From Candidatus Merdivicinus faecavium (GTDB lineage: Bacteria; Bacillota; Clostridia; Oscillospirales; Ruminococcaceae), in the NCBI GenBank assembly GCA_018716285.1, contig DVKD01000009.1:1-44305 (forward strand): a DNA stretch of 44,305 nt. The letters run 5' to 3'. A program made the position numbers and the translations under genes. This document shows positions 15,514-23,046 of the stretch, piece by piece. Below the pieces are notes generated by a model. The model ran no database searches. It was given only the letters and a program-made list of their open reading frames with translations, and was not told the DNA's origin. Every line of letters begins with the position of its first letter. Position 1 is the first letter of the stretch.

Positions 15514-16578
15514 ATGGCAAATCCGATCAAATTGGGGTTAGTCGGCGTCGGCAGGGCAGGCTGGGGGATGCACTGCGAGGAAATCGCCGGCAAAGAGGAG
15601 CTTTTCCAAATCGCCGCAGCCTGCGACCTCATCCCCGAGCGCCGCGAGAAAATGGAAAAGCGGTACGGCTGCCGCACCTACGCCGACATCCGGGAGCTTG
15701 TAAGAGACCCCGACGTCGAGATCGTCGACATCGCCACCCGCTCCTGCGACCACTACGCCCACGCGAAGCTCGCGCTGGAAGCCGGCAAGGACGTCCTGCT
15801 CGAAAAGCCCTTCTGCGAGACCTACGCCGAAGCCTGTGAGCTCCGGGACCTGGCCGAAAAGATGGGGCGAAAGCTCTACGCCCGCCACAACCGCCGCTTC
15901 GAGCTCCATTTCCAAAAGATCCGGGAGCTGCAGAAGAACGGCCTGCTGGGGGACATCTACGAAATCCACATTGCCCGCAACAGCTACAGCCGCCGGGACG
16001 ACTGGCAGACCCTCTCGGAGTTCGGCGGCGGCCAGCTCCTAAACTGGGGGCCCCATATCATCGACCAGTCTTTGCAGTTCTTAGACGAAAACGCCGAGCT
16101 CCTCTGCAGCGACCTAAAGCACACCGTCGCCGCCGGGGACTGCGAGGACCATCTGACCATCGTCCTCCGCGGGCGGGAAAGCGGGACCCTTGTCAACATG
16201 CAGATCAGCGGCGGCGTTTCCCTCCCCTGCCCGGAATACGAGGCCTTCGGCACAAAGGGCAGTCTGCGTGTCTTTGGGGACACGATGCACTTAAAATACC
16301 TCGACCCCGCCTGTCCCCTCCCCGACCCCATCGCCGACCCCGGGACCCCCGGCCAGACCTTCGGCGCGACCGGCACCTTCGCGAGCAGCACCCCCCTCCG
16401 CTGGATCGAGGAGGACTGGAAGCGGGAAAACGAGGACTTGAGCGTCATCTGGACGGCCATGTACAGGGATTACCGGGAGGGCGTCCCCTACCCCATCACA
16501 ATGGACGAGGCGCTGGCCGTCATCGAGGTCATCGACAAGGCAAAACAGGGCACCCCCTTCGAGCGGAAGCCCCGGTAA
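15514..16578 (+). CDS. Gfo/Idh/MocA-family NAD(P)-dependent oxidoreductase
   Basis: A 354-residue sugar or cyclitol dehydrogenase-like protein. The Rossmann fold begins with LGLVGVGRAGWG (8-18), and the family's EKP motif is at 97-99 with catalytic K98. The C-terminal domain has GGQLLNWGPHIIDQ, where H181 and D184 match the usual catalytic pair. Members oxidise a hydroxyl of a sugar, inositol or glycoside, often forming a 3-keto product. The start at 15514 follows AAGGAGG; the open frame extends upstream but overlaps the previous gene. It lies 17 bp after the isomerase-like gene and 13 bp before a second URO-D paralogue. The substrate is not recognisable. Confidence 0.92.
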   Translation: MANPIKLGLVGVGRAGWGMHCEEIAGKEELFQIAAACDLIPERREKMEKRYGCRTYADIRELVRDPDVEIVDIATRSCDHYAHAKLALEAGKDVLLEKPFCETYAEACELRDLAEKMGRKLYARHNRRFELHFQKIRELQKNGLLGDIYEIHIARNSYSRRDDWQTLSEFGGGQLLNWGPHIIDQSLQFLDENAELLCSDLKHTVAAGDCEDHLTIVLRGRESGTLVNMQISGGVSLPCPEYEAFGTKGSLRVFGDTMHLKYLDPACPLPDPIADPGTPGQTFGATGTFASSTPLRWIEEDWKRENEDLSVIWTAMYRDYREGVPYPITMDEALAVIEVIDKAKQGTPFERKPR

Positions 16579-16591
16579 AGGAAGAAGCGCC

Positions 16592-17818
16592 ATGAACGAC
16601 AAAGCAATCCTCTACGATTTGGCGAGCCGGGTAAACGAAATCGCCCGCAGCGGGCAGATGGAGGAAAAACGCCGCCTCTGGCGGGACCAAAACAGCTTTT
16701 TAGGGGAGCGCCCGCTCATCTACCTGCGGGCCTTCGCCTTCGACGAGTTTTTTGACCCCTCCGTCCTGCGCTGCACCGACCCCTTTCTGCGGCGGTATGA
16801 AAAGGAACTGCATCAGACCCTGTTCCGGAGCGCGCTGGGGGACGACTATGTCATCGAGCCCTGGCTCACCCTGGACGCCTCCTACGTCATGGAGAACGGC
16901 GAGCGCTGGGGCGTGCCGGTCACGCTCGGGGAAAAGCCTCGGGAGGGGGGCGCGGCGGCCTTCGCGCCCATATTGCGGGACGAGGATTTCTCCTGTTTAA
17001 AACCCGCTTCCTACGCGGTGGACGAAAAGGAGACCGCCCTGCGGCGGGAAAAGCTGGAGGAAGCGTTGGGCGGCGCCATGACGGTGTTCGTCTCCCGGCA
17101 GGGGCCCTACTCCATGTGGAGCGGGGATATCTCCACCGACCTCGCCAAGATGCGGGGCCTCGAGCAGCTCATGTGGGACGCCTACGACCGCCCCGAATGG
17201 CTCCACAGCCTTCTTGCCTTCATGCGGGACGCCATCCTGGCGAATCTTACGCAGGCGGAAAAGGCGGGCGGCTTCTCCCTCGCCGACCATCAGAACCAGT
17301 GCATGCCCTACTGCCGGGAGCTTGCAGACCCCGACCCCACCGTGACCGGCGTCCCGATGAACAGGCTGTGGCGGTTTTTGGCGGCCCAGGAATTCACCGG
17401 CTTCAGCCCCGCCATGTTCTGGGAATTTATTTTACAGTACCAGCAGCCCATCCTCGAGAAATTCGGCCTCACCGCTTACGGCTGCTGCGAGAACCTGACC
17501 GGGGTCATCCCCTACCTGCGCCGCATCCAAAACCTGCGGCGAATCGCCGTCTCCCCCTTCGCCGACCTGCGCAAATGTGCCGAGCAGATCGGGCGGGATT
17601 ACATCCTCTCCTGGCGCCCCAACCCGTCCCTCATGCTGGCGACCGGGCTGGACGACGATTTTGTCCGGCAGTACATGCGGGAGAATTTCGCGGTGCTCAA
17701 GGAGTGCGGGAGCTTTTTCGATATCACTTTAAAGGACGTCGAGACGGTGAGCCACCGCCCGGAGAACATCCGCCGCTGGACCGAGATCGTCCGGGAGGAG
17801 ATCGCCCGCTGCTTTTAG
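16592..17818 (+). CDS. URO-D superfamily protein 2 (GCCE type)
   Basis: This 408-residue protein is a divergent URO-D-like barrel. In place of the HxCG motif it has YGCCEN (296-301), at the end of the strand leading from LEKFGLTA. The late motif is ILSWRPNPS. It resembles gene 7 of the operon (WGCCEP, YSRKPSPN), so the operon holds two subfamilies. A double Cys next to Glu could bind a metal, but that is inference. The ribosome-binding site AAAGGAAG precedes the ATG by about 8 bp, and 13 bp separates it from the oxidoreductase gene. The function is unknown. Confidence 0.75.
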   Translation: MNDKAILYDLASRVNEIARSGQMEEKRRLWRDQNSFLGERPLIYLRAFAFDEFFDPSVLRCTDPFLRRYEKELHQTLFRSALGDDYVIEPWLTLDASYVMENGERWGVPVTLGEKPREGGAAAFAPILRDEDFSCLKPASYAVDEKETALRREKLEEALGGAMTVFVSRQGPYSMWSGDISTDLAKMRGLEQLMWDAYDRPEWLHSLLAFMRDAILANLTQAEKAGGFSLADHQNQCMPYCRELADPDPTVTGVPMNRLWRFLAAQEFTGFSPAMFWEFILQYQQPILEKFGLTAYGCCENLTGVIPYLRRIQNLRRIAVSPFADLRKCAEQIGRDYILSWRPNPSLMLATGLDDDFVRQYMRENFAVLKECGSFFDITLKDVETVSHRPENIRRWTEIVREEIARCF

Positions 17819-17830
17819 GAGGGAACCGCC

Positions 17831-18889
17831 ATGAATTACCGCCAATACCTGACCATATCCGACAAAAAGCGCCGCGAGCTGGAGGAGAAGCGCGAAAATT
17901 ACGAGAAATTCTCCTCCGACCCCGAAAACGCCCGCCCCATGATCCTGGTCTTCACCCCGGTGCAGCGCAGCTGCACGGTGCGGGAGATGACCCACGACCC
18001 CCGGAAGATGCTCCAATGGGGCCTCGACTCCATCCGCGCCCACCTGATGACGGGGGACGACGCCATCCCCGCCGTGCGGGTGGAATTCGGCACCGGGCAG
18101 GTTGCCCACGCCTTCGGCTGCGGGCTTTATGAGCCGGAAAACGACATGCCCTGCGCCAAAAACCACATCCTCTCCTCCCCGGAGGAGGCGGCGTCGCTCC
18201 CCCTCCCCTCCCTCACCGCGGGCAGGTTCGGGGAGCTCGAGGAGTACCTCGCCTTTTTCCGGGAAAACGCCCCGGACTTTGTGCGCATGCAGATCCCGGA
18301 CCTGCAGGGGCCCTTCAACAACGCCCACCTCATCCGCGGCAACGACATCCTGCTCGACTTCTACGACGCACCGGAGATGGTGGAAACGCTGCTTCAGAAG
18401 GTCACCGACTACCAGATCGCTCTCGCCCGCCGGATGAAAACCCTCTGCGCGATGGATCCGGACTTCTTCTGCGACTGGGGCGGCTGGTGGAAGGGGAGCG
18501 GGCGCATCTCCAACTGCTCGCTCCACATGATCAGCGCCGGATTTTACCGGCAGTTTGTGCAAAAATACGACCAGCAGTTCCTGGACGCCGTCGGCGGCGG
18601 GCGCATCCACTACTGCGGCACCCACGACAACGGGCTCTTTGACGCCTTTTTCTCGATGAGGAACCTCTCCGGCGTCGACTACGACGGCGCCTACCACGAC
18701 CTGTGGGAGCTTTCCGAAAAAGCGCCCCGGAACCTGACGCTGCTTCAATACATGAAGCCCGCCCAGATCGAGCGGCTGCTCGCCGGCGACTGGCCCAAAA
18801 AGCGCAACATCATCCTGCAGGTCTCTGCCGGGTCGGCGGAGGAAGGGAAGGACCTCCTCCGCCGTCTGCGGGAGAGCATGCCGGCGTGA
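17831..18889 (+). CDS. URO-D superfamily protein 3 (HxCG type)
   Basis: A 352-residue URO-D-like barrel with H260-Y-C262-G in IHYCGTHDNGLFDAFF, and an N-terminal part less like the other members. An internal CDWGGWWKG (214-222) stands where paralogues 1 and 4 have DDWG. No third Cys ligand is evident in the C-terminal region (ILQVSAGSAEEGKDLL). It starts 12 bp after the preceding stop behind TTAGGAGGG. The function is unknown; the tight spacing argues that it works in the same pathway as its neighbours. Confidence 0.75.
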   Translation: MNYRQYLTISDKKRRELEEKRENYEKFSSDPENARPMILVFTPVQRSCTVREMTHDPRKMLQWGLDSIRAHLMTGDDAIPAVRVEFGTGQVAHAFGCGLYEPENDMPCAKNHILSSPEEAASLPLPSLTAGRFGELEEYLAFFRENAPDFVRMQIPDLQGPFNNAHLIRGNDILLDFYDAPEMVETLLQKVTDYQIALARRMKTLCAMDPDFFCDWGGWWKGSGRISNCSLHMISAGFYRQFVQKYDQQFLDAVGGGRIHYCGTHDNGLFDAFFSMRNLSGVDYDGAYHDLWELSEKAPRNLTLLQYMKPAQIERLLAGDWPKKRNIILQVSAGSAEEGKDLLRRLRESMPA

Positions 18890-18917
18890 TTATGCCGGAA
18901 CAAAGGAGGAATCATTC

Positions 18918-19952
18918 ATGACAAAACGCGAAGCCGTGCTGGAGGCGCTGGCCCACCGCCCCGTCGAGCCGGTCCCCTACTACATGGATTTCACCGGGCA
19001 GGAGGGGGAAAAACTCGCCGCCTACCTGGGCGACCCGGACTTCCGGCAGAAACTCGGCAATTACTTAAGCTGCGCCTATTACAGCGGGGATTCCCTCCCC
19101 ATCCCCGGCCGGCCGGGCTATTTCCGGGATGAATTCGGGGTGGTCTGGAACCGCAACGGCGCCGACAAGGACATCGGCGTCATCGAGGAACCCATCTTCA
19201 CAGAGCCCGACCTCTCCCTCTACCAGTTCCCCGAGCCGGACAAAGAAAAGCTCCACGCCCTCTTCTCCGAGCTCGAGAGGCGGCAGACCGACGGCTTCAA
19301 GATCGCCATGTTCGGCTTTTCCCTCTTTGAGCGGGCCTGGACCCTCTGCGGGATGGAGAACCTCCTGGTCTACATGGTCAGCGACCCCGCATTCGTGGAT
19401 GGCCTTTTTGAGGAGATCACAAACTGGAACATGCAGGTGCTCGACATCGCCCTGCAATACAAATTCGACGCCTTCCACTTCGGCGACGACTGGGGCCAGC
19501 AGCGGGGGCTCATCATGGGGCCGCGGCACTGGCGCAGGTATATCGCCCCCTGCTTAAAAAAGATATACGGCAGGGTCCGGGACGCCGGGCGCTTCCTCTC
19601 CCAGCACTCCTGCGGCGACATTTACGAGGTCTTCCCCGACCTCATCGAGATGGGCCTCAACATCTACCAGACCTTCCAGCCGGAGATTTACGACGTGGAG
19701 AAGGTAAAAAGGGAATACGGGCAGGACCTCACCTTCTGGGGCGGCATCAGCACCCAGGCCATCCTCCCCCACGGCTCCCCAGACGAGGTCCGGGCGGAAA
19801 CCCGCCGGATGATCCGCATCATGAACCAGAACGGCGGCTACATCGCCGCCCCCACCCACTCGGTGCCGGGGGACGTGCCGCCCGAGAACATCCTCGCCAT
19901 GCTCGAGGTCTTCTCGGACGGGAAGATCACCGCCGCAGACTGGGGACGGTAA
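18918..19952 (+). CDS. URO-D superfamily protein 4 (MtaA-like, HxCG type)
   Basis: This is the most typical URO-D/MtaA-like member of the operon (344 residues). It begins MTKREAVLEALAHRPVEPVP, the usual start of this family. It has GDDWGQQRG (189-197), then QHSCGDIYEVFPDL with H230 and C232. The C-terminal IAAPTHSVPGDVPPENI has His where MtaA has its third zinc-binding Cys, so an H-C-H site is conceivable. The family is mostly uncharacterised apart from corrinoid methyltransferases and HemE. Start ATG follows AAAGGAGG. It lies 28 bp after gene 3 and 11 bp before the last gene of the operon. Confidence 0.88.
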   Translation: MTKREAVLEALAHRPVEPVPYYMDFTGQEGEKLAAYLGDPDFRQKLGNYLSCAYYSGDSLPIPGRPGYFRDEFGVVWNRNGADKDIGVIEEPIFTEPDLSLYQFPEPDKEKLHALFSELERRQTDGFKIAMFGFSLFERAWTLCGMENLLVYMVSDPAFVDGLFEEITNWNMQVLDIALQYKFDAFHFGDDWGQQRGLIMGPRHWRRYIAPCLKKIYGRVRDAGRFLSQHSCGDIYEVFPDLIEMGLNIYQTFQPEIYDVEKVKREYGQDLTFWGGISTQAILPHGSPDEVRAETRRMIRIMNQNGGYIAAPTHSVPGDVPPENILAMLEVFSDGKITAADWGR

Positions 19953-19963
19953 AGGAGGACGCC

Positions 19964-21157
19964 ATGAACGAAAAGGAATACCTGAAGGAACTCGGCAAAC
20001 GCTACCGGGAGCTTGCCGCCTCCCCCGTGATGGCGGAGCGCGCAGACCTCTGGCTTCGCCACAACGACGGGGACAAGAGCTGTTCCCCGGTCATCATCGA
20101 GGTGGACAGCTTCCTCTCCGACCTGCTGCCCCCGCTCCGCTGTGAGGACCCCTTCCACCGGGAGCTCGAGCAGATCATGCTCACCGAGATCATCCGCGCC
20201 GAGGAGGTCGGCGACGACCGGGTCATCCCCGAAACGCTCGAGCTGCCCATGCGCATCCATTTCCGCCACCTCGACTACACCCCGAAGATTGCCCACGCGA
20301 GCGAGTACGGCTTCCACCCCGAGCCGGTCATCCTGGACATCGAGCAGGACCTTGCAAAGCTCAGGCGCTCGGTCTACTCCTACGACCCCGCGGAGGACCG
20401 GGAGCGGCTCGAGCGGGCCAATGAGATCCTCCCCGCGGAGCTCTCCAACCAGAAGCTGCGCTGGCTGCTGGTCTACACCAAATATGTGGTGGATATGATG
20501 GGGATGGAGCCGTATTTCTACGCGATGTTCGACAGCCCGGACAGGGTGCACGAGTTGATGGAGTTCCTCCGCACCGACCTCGAGGACTACGTCCTCTGGC
20601 AGGAAAAAGAGGGGCTTCTGACCCCCAACAACGGCAACCACTATGTAGGCAGCGGCAGCTACGGCTTCACAAATGCCCTCTCCGGCGAGCCGGTGCTTCG
20701 GCAGATGTGGGGGAACCTGAATTCCCAGGAGAGTGTGAGCATCTCCCCGGAAATGTTCGGCGAGTTCGTCTACCCCTACTACGAGAAGACCGCCCGGCTC
20801 TTCGGCAAGGTCTACTGGGGCTGCTGCGAGCCGGTCGACAAGATCTGGGACGACTACATCAGCAAACTCCCCCACCTCGCGAAGGTCTCCATCTCCGCCT
20901 GGTGCGACGAGGAGGCGATGGGGGAAAGGCTCAAAGACTCCCCGGTCATCTACTCCCGCAAGCCCTCCCCCAACTTCGTCGGGGTGCCGGACGTCTTCGA
21001 CGAGGAGGCCTTCGCGGCGCACATCCGCAAAACCGCCAAAGCCGCCCGGGACTGCAATCTCGAGATCATCATGCGGGATATTTACACCCTCAAAGGCGAC
21101 CGCGGACGGGCCAAACGGGCGGTGGACATCGCCCGCGCCGTCCTGCAGAGCCGGTAG
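19964..21157 (+). CDS. URO-D superfamily protein 5 (GCCE type)
   Basis: A 397-residue protein related to operon member 2. It shares the YWGCCEP motif (284-290; C287, C288, E289) and the late YSRKPSPN segment, followed by a region matching the last barrel strands (LEIIMRDIYTLKGD). It has no HxCG motif. It is the last gene of the divergent operon, starting 11 bp after gene 4 behind AAAGGAGG, and is followed by an IS remnant whose hairpin can act as terminator. The function is unknown. Confidence 0.75.
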   Translation: MNEKEYLKELGKRYRELAASPVMAERADLWLRHNDGDKSCSPVIIEVDSFLSDLLPPLRCEDPFHRELEQIMLTEIIRAEEVGDDRVIPETLELPMRIHFRHLDYTPKIAHASEYGFHPEPVILDIEQDLAKLRRSVYSYDPAEDRERLERANEILPAELSNQKLRWLLVYTKYVVDMMGMEPYFYAMFDSPDRVHELMEFLRTDLEDYVLWQEKEGLLTPNNGNHYVGSGSYGFTNALSGEPVLRQMWGNLNSQESVSISPEMFGEFVYPYYEKTARLFGKVYWGCCEPVDKIWDDYISKLPHLAKVSISAWCDEEAMGERLKDSPVIYSRKPSPNFVGVPDVFDEEAFAAHIRKTAKAARDCNLEIIMRDIYTLKGDRGRAKRAVDIARAVLQSR

Positions 21158-21189
21158 CCCGGTTTTGGGCGCGCAATTCATTGCAGGGC

Positions 21190-21427
21190 CCCCGTCTGGT
21201 CCGTTTTCGCCATCTCGCCGCGCAGATGGCCGCCCTTTGGGCCGTGGAAGGATGCCGGCTTCCAGCTTGCGTTCTTTTCTTCGTTTACGCTTAAGCAGTT
21301 CTTTTACCACCTGCTTGTCTGAATAGCCGTAGCATTCCGCAATTTCCCGCCGCGTTTTCCCCTCTGGCAGCATAGCTTTAATCTCTGGCAGTAGCTCCTG
21401 AATATGCGTGTAATGTCGTTTCTTCAT
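21190..21427 (-). pseudogene. Truncated IS3-type transposase OrfA (HTH) remnant
   Basis: The first 70 or so codons from the ATG at 21425-21427 read like the N-terminus of an IS3-family OrfA: HIQELLPEIKAMLPEG, a helix-turn-helix (KTRREIAECYGYSDKQVVKELL), then the basic RKRRKERKLEAGILPRPKGR. Past about KGRPS the likeness ends. The frame stays open into the antisense of the URO-D gene, so there is no proper C-terminus, and no OrfB is present. The left end at about 21190 is approximate. The rest of the 374-bp gap holds the hairpin listed separately and possible IS end sequence (to about 21500). Confidence 0.7.
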
Positions 21428-21434
21428 GACAAGA

Positions 21435-21475
21435 CCCCCTGATGTAGTCTATTTTCCTACATCAGGGGGCTTTTG
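21435..21475 (+). terminator. 13-bp hairpin of the IS end, probable terminator of the URO-D operon
   Basis: CCCCCTGATGTAG (21435-21447) and CTACATCAGGGGG (21457-21469) pair perfectly around a 9-nt loop, followed by CTTTTGTC on the plus strand. On the minus strand the same hairpin lies just before the orfA start and would hide its G-rich ribosome-binding region. IS elements often use this to limit transposase made from outside transcripts. Confidence 0.65.
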
Positions 21476-21531
21476 TCACTGTCCTTTTTTACTGGACCTG
21501 TTCACAATGGGGGAGGGGGGATCACGCCGCC

Positions 21532-22869
21532 TCAGTCCGCGAGGGAGCCCATCGGGTCCCAGGGGTTCAGCTCGATCGGCTCTTCAGAGAGCAGGGCCTC
21601 TTTTTCGCCGAGGTATTTGCGCTGGACGACCGCCTGGTAGACGAACTGGTCAAACCAGCTGTCGCTCGCGATGTAGTAGCCCTTGTTGCCCTTGTCGTCG
21701 CCCCAGCTGTTCTCGATCTTCCAGCGGTTGGGCTTGCCGTCAACGAGGTTCACGCCGGTGATGACCATCGCGTGGTTCATCGCGCTGTCGCGGTAATCGA
21801 GCCGCTCCTCCTTGGTCAGGCGGAAGGTGAGGCCGGTCAGCTCCTCGTAGCCGAAGGAGCGGTCGTCCCAGCTGCCGCCGGTGCGGTCGCCGAATTTGCC
21901 GACGTCGCTGCCGAACCAGACGACCTCCCCGTCCTGGAGCTGCCGGATGACGAGAGCCTTGAGCTCCTCCATCGGGAGATTCAGGTAGGAGACGCGCTGC
22001 CCCTCCACCACGTTGCCGAGGTAGCGGACGGTGTACATCCGGTTGTAGGGCTTATCCTTGGTCGGCGCGTGGATGACGCTGACATAGTCGTCGAGATTCA
22101 TCCCGACGTACTTGTCGTAGAAATCGCGCGGGGTGAGGTCCCGGTCGGCGTGGTAGCATTTCTCCTTGTCGGTGCACTCGAAGTCAAAGCGGGCGGGCGG
22201 CTCGCCGTAGCAGGTGCAGAGGTAGCAGAAGATCTTGCCGAGCATCTCCTCCTTGGCGGCGCGGAGGTCCTCCATCGGGCTGCCCGCGGCGTGCATGGCG
22301 CGGAGCTTGACGGCGCACTCTTTCAGATTGGTGTTGAGCAGGCTGTTCATCATGCCGGTGTTGCTGCTCTGGAAGGTCTCGGGCATGACGTTTTTGGGGA
22401 CGACGCCGTACTTTTTGACCACATTGACGAACATATCCCACTGCCCGCCGTCGTGGACACCGTTCTGCAGGACGGTCGCGAGGACGCGGTCGTCGGCGTC
22501 GAGGTCGAGGGTGTCGAGGATGGTCTCGAGGAAGTAGTTTGCCCGCTCAAACTTGTCCCAGAAGGCAAGGTAGCTCTGGGAGAGCTCGAAGTCCTCGAGC
22601 CCCATTTTGGAAGCGACCCGCTCCCGCAGGACGTTTAAGGCCGCGAACATCCAGCAGCGGCCGCTCGCCTTCTGGTTGGTGACGGGGAGGGTGGGGATTT
22701 CGATCGAGAAGTTGTGGTGCATCCGGGCGGCTTCGGTTCCGCAGAAGGCGGCGTCGGCGAGGCCGGTCTTGGAGAGGGCGTTGGCGGCGATCCGGCGGGT
22801 CTTATCGTTCTCATACTGCGCGCGGAAGGCGGAAAGCTGTTCTTCGGTGAAGGGTACTGCATCTTTCAT
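21532..22869 (-). CDS. pepC: Aminopeptidase C (bleomycin hydrolase family, C1B)
   Basis: A cytoplasmic cysteine aminopeptidase of 445 residues, the usual length. The oxyanion Q66 and nucleophile C72 lie in NQKASGRCWMFAALN. H366 is in AMNHAMVITGV and N387 in IENSWGDDKG. Family members form hexameric rings and trim peptides from the N-terminus, with a C-terminal residue reaching into the active site; here the end is MGSLAD. It has its own promoter (22921-22948) with a leader of about 45 bp, and lies downstream of proS on the same strand. CAGGAG precedes the ATG. Confidence 0.97.
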   Translation of the reverse strand: MKDAVPFTEEQLSAFRAQYENDKTRRIAANALSKTGLADAAFCGTEAARMHHNFSIEIPTLPVTNQKASGRCWMFAALNVLRERVASKMGLEDFELSQSYLAFWDKFERANYFLETILDTLDLDADDRVLATVLQNGVHDGGQWDMFVNVVKKYGVVPKNVMPETFQSSNTGMMNSLLNTNLKECAVKLRAMHAAGSPMEDLRAAKEEMLGKIFCYLCTCYGEPPARFDFECTDKEKCYHADRDLTPRDFYDKYVGMNLDDYVSVIHAPTKDKPYNRMYTVRYLGNVVEGQRVSYLNLPMEELKALVIRQLQDGEVVWFGSDVGKFGDRTGGSWDDRSFGYEELTGLTFRLTKEERLDYRDSAMNHAMVITGVNLVDGKPNRWKIENSWGDDKGNKGYYIASDSWFDQFVYQAVVQRKYLGEKEALLSEEPIELNPWDPMGSLAD

Positions 22870-22920
22870 GGGATCACGCTCCTGGAATTTGGTAGTAGGC
22901 TGTCCGTTTCAGACACCTCC

Positions 22921-22948
22921 ATTATAGCAGAATCGCAGTTTTTTGCAA
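22921..22948 (-). promoter_or_regulatory. pepC promoter
   Basis: Minus-strand TTGCAA (22943-22948) and TATAAT (22921-22926) are spaced by 16 bp. The text around the -10 box, CTGCTATAATGGAGG, is identical to that of the proS promoter. Confidence 0.75.
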
Positions 22949-23000
22949 GTATTCTGTCGAAAAAAGGCGGCGCTGCCGCAAAAAATTCTCCGTTCTGCGC

Positions 23001-23032
23001 AAAAGCCCCCGCCTTTTTCCGAAAGGCGGGGG
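23001..23032 (-). terminator. proS terminator
   Basis: On the minus strand CCCCCGCCTTT pairs with AAAGGCGGGGG (23006-23016 with 23022-23032), followed by CTTTT. It lies just after the proS stop codon, so pepC depends mainly on its own promoter. Confidence 0.85.
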
Positions 23033-23046
23033 GGAAGGGGCGGCCC

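Noticed and set aside
13719-21157. Haem biosynthesis (HemE) reading of the URO-D-like genes
   Set aside because: Five divergent paralogues, two with altered motifs, sit beside sugar-type enzymes with no other haem gene in the window.
13719-21157. Standard corrinoid methyltransferase system
   Set aside because: No corrinoid-binding protein (DxHxxG type), MtaB-like enzyme or activating ATPase is encoded here, and the third zinc Cys is missing at the expected place in the HxCG members where I looked for it.
19838-21427. 529-codon minus-strand frame
   Set aside because: Only its first 70 or so codons resemble a real protein (OrfA). The remainder is antisense to the last URO-D-like genes.
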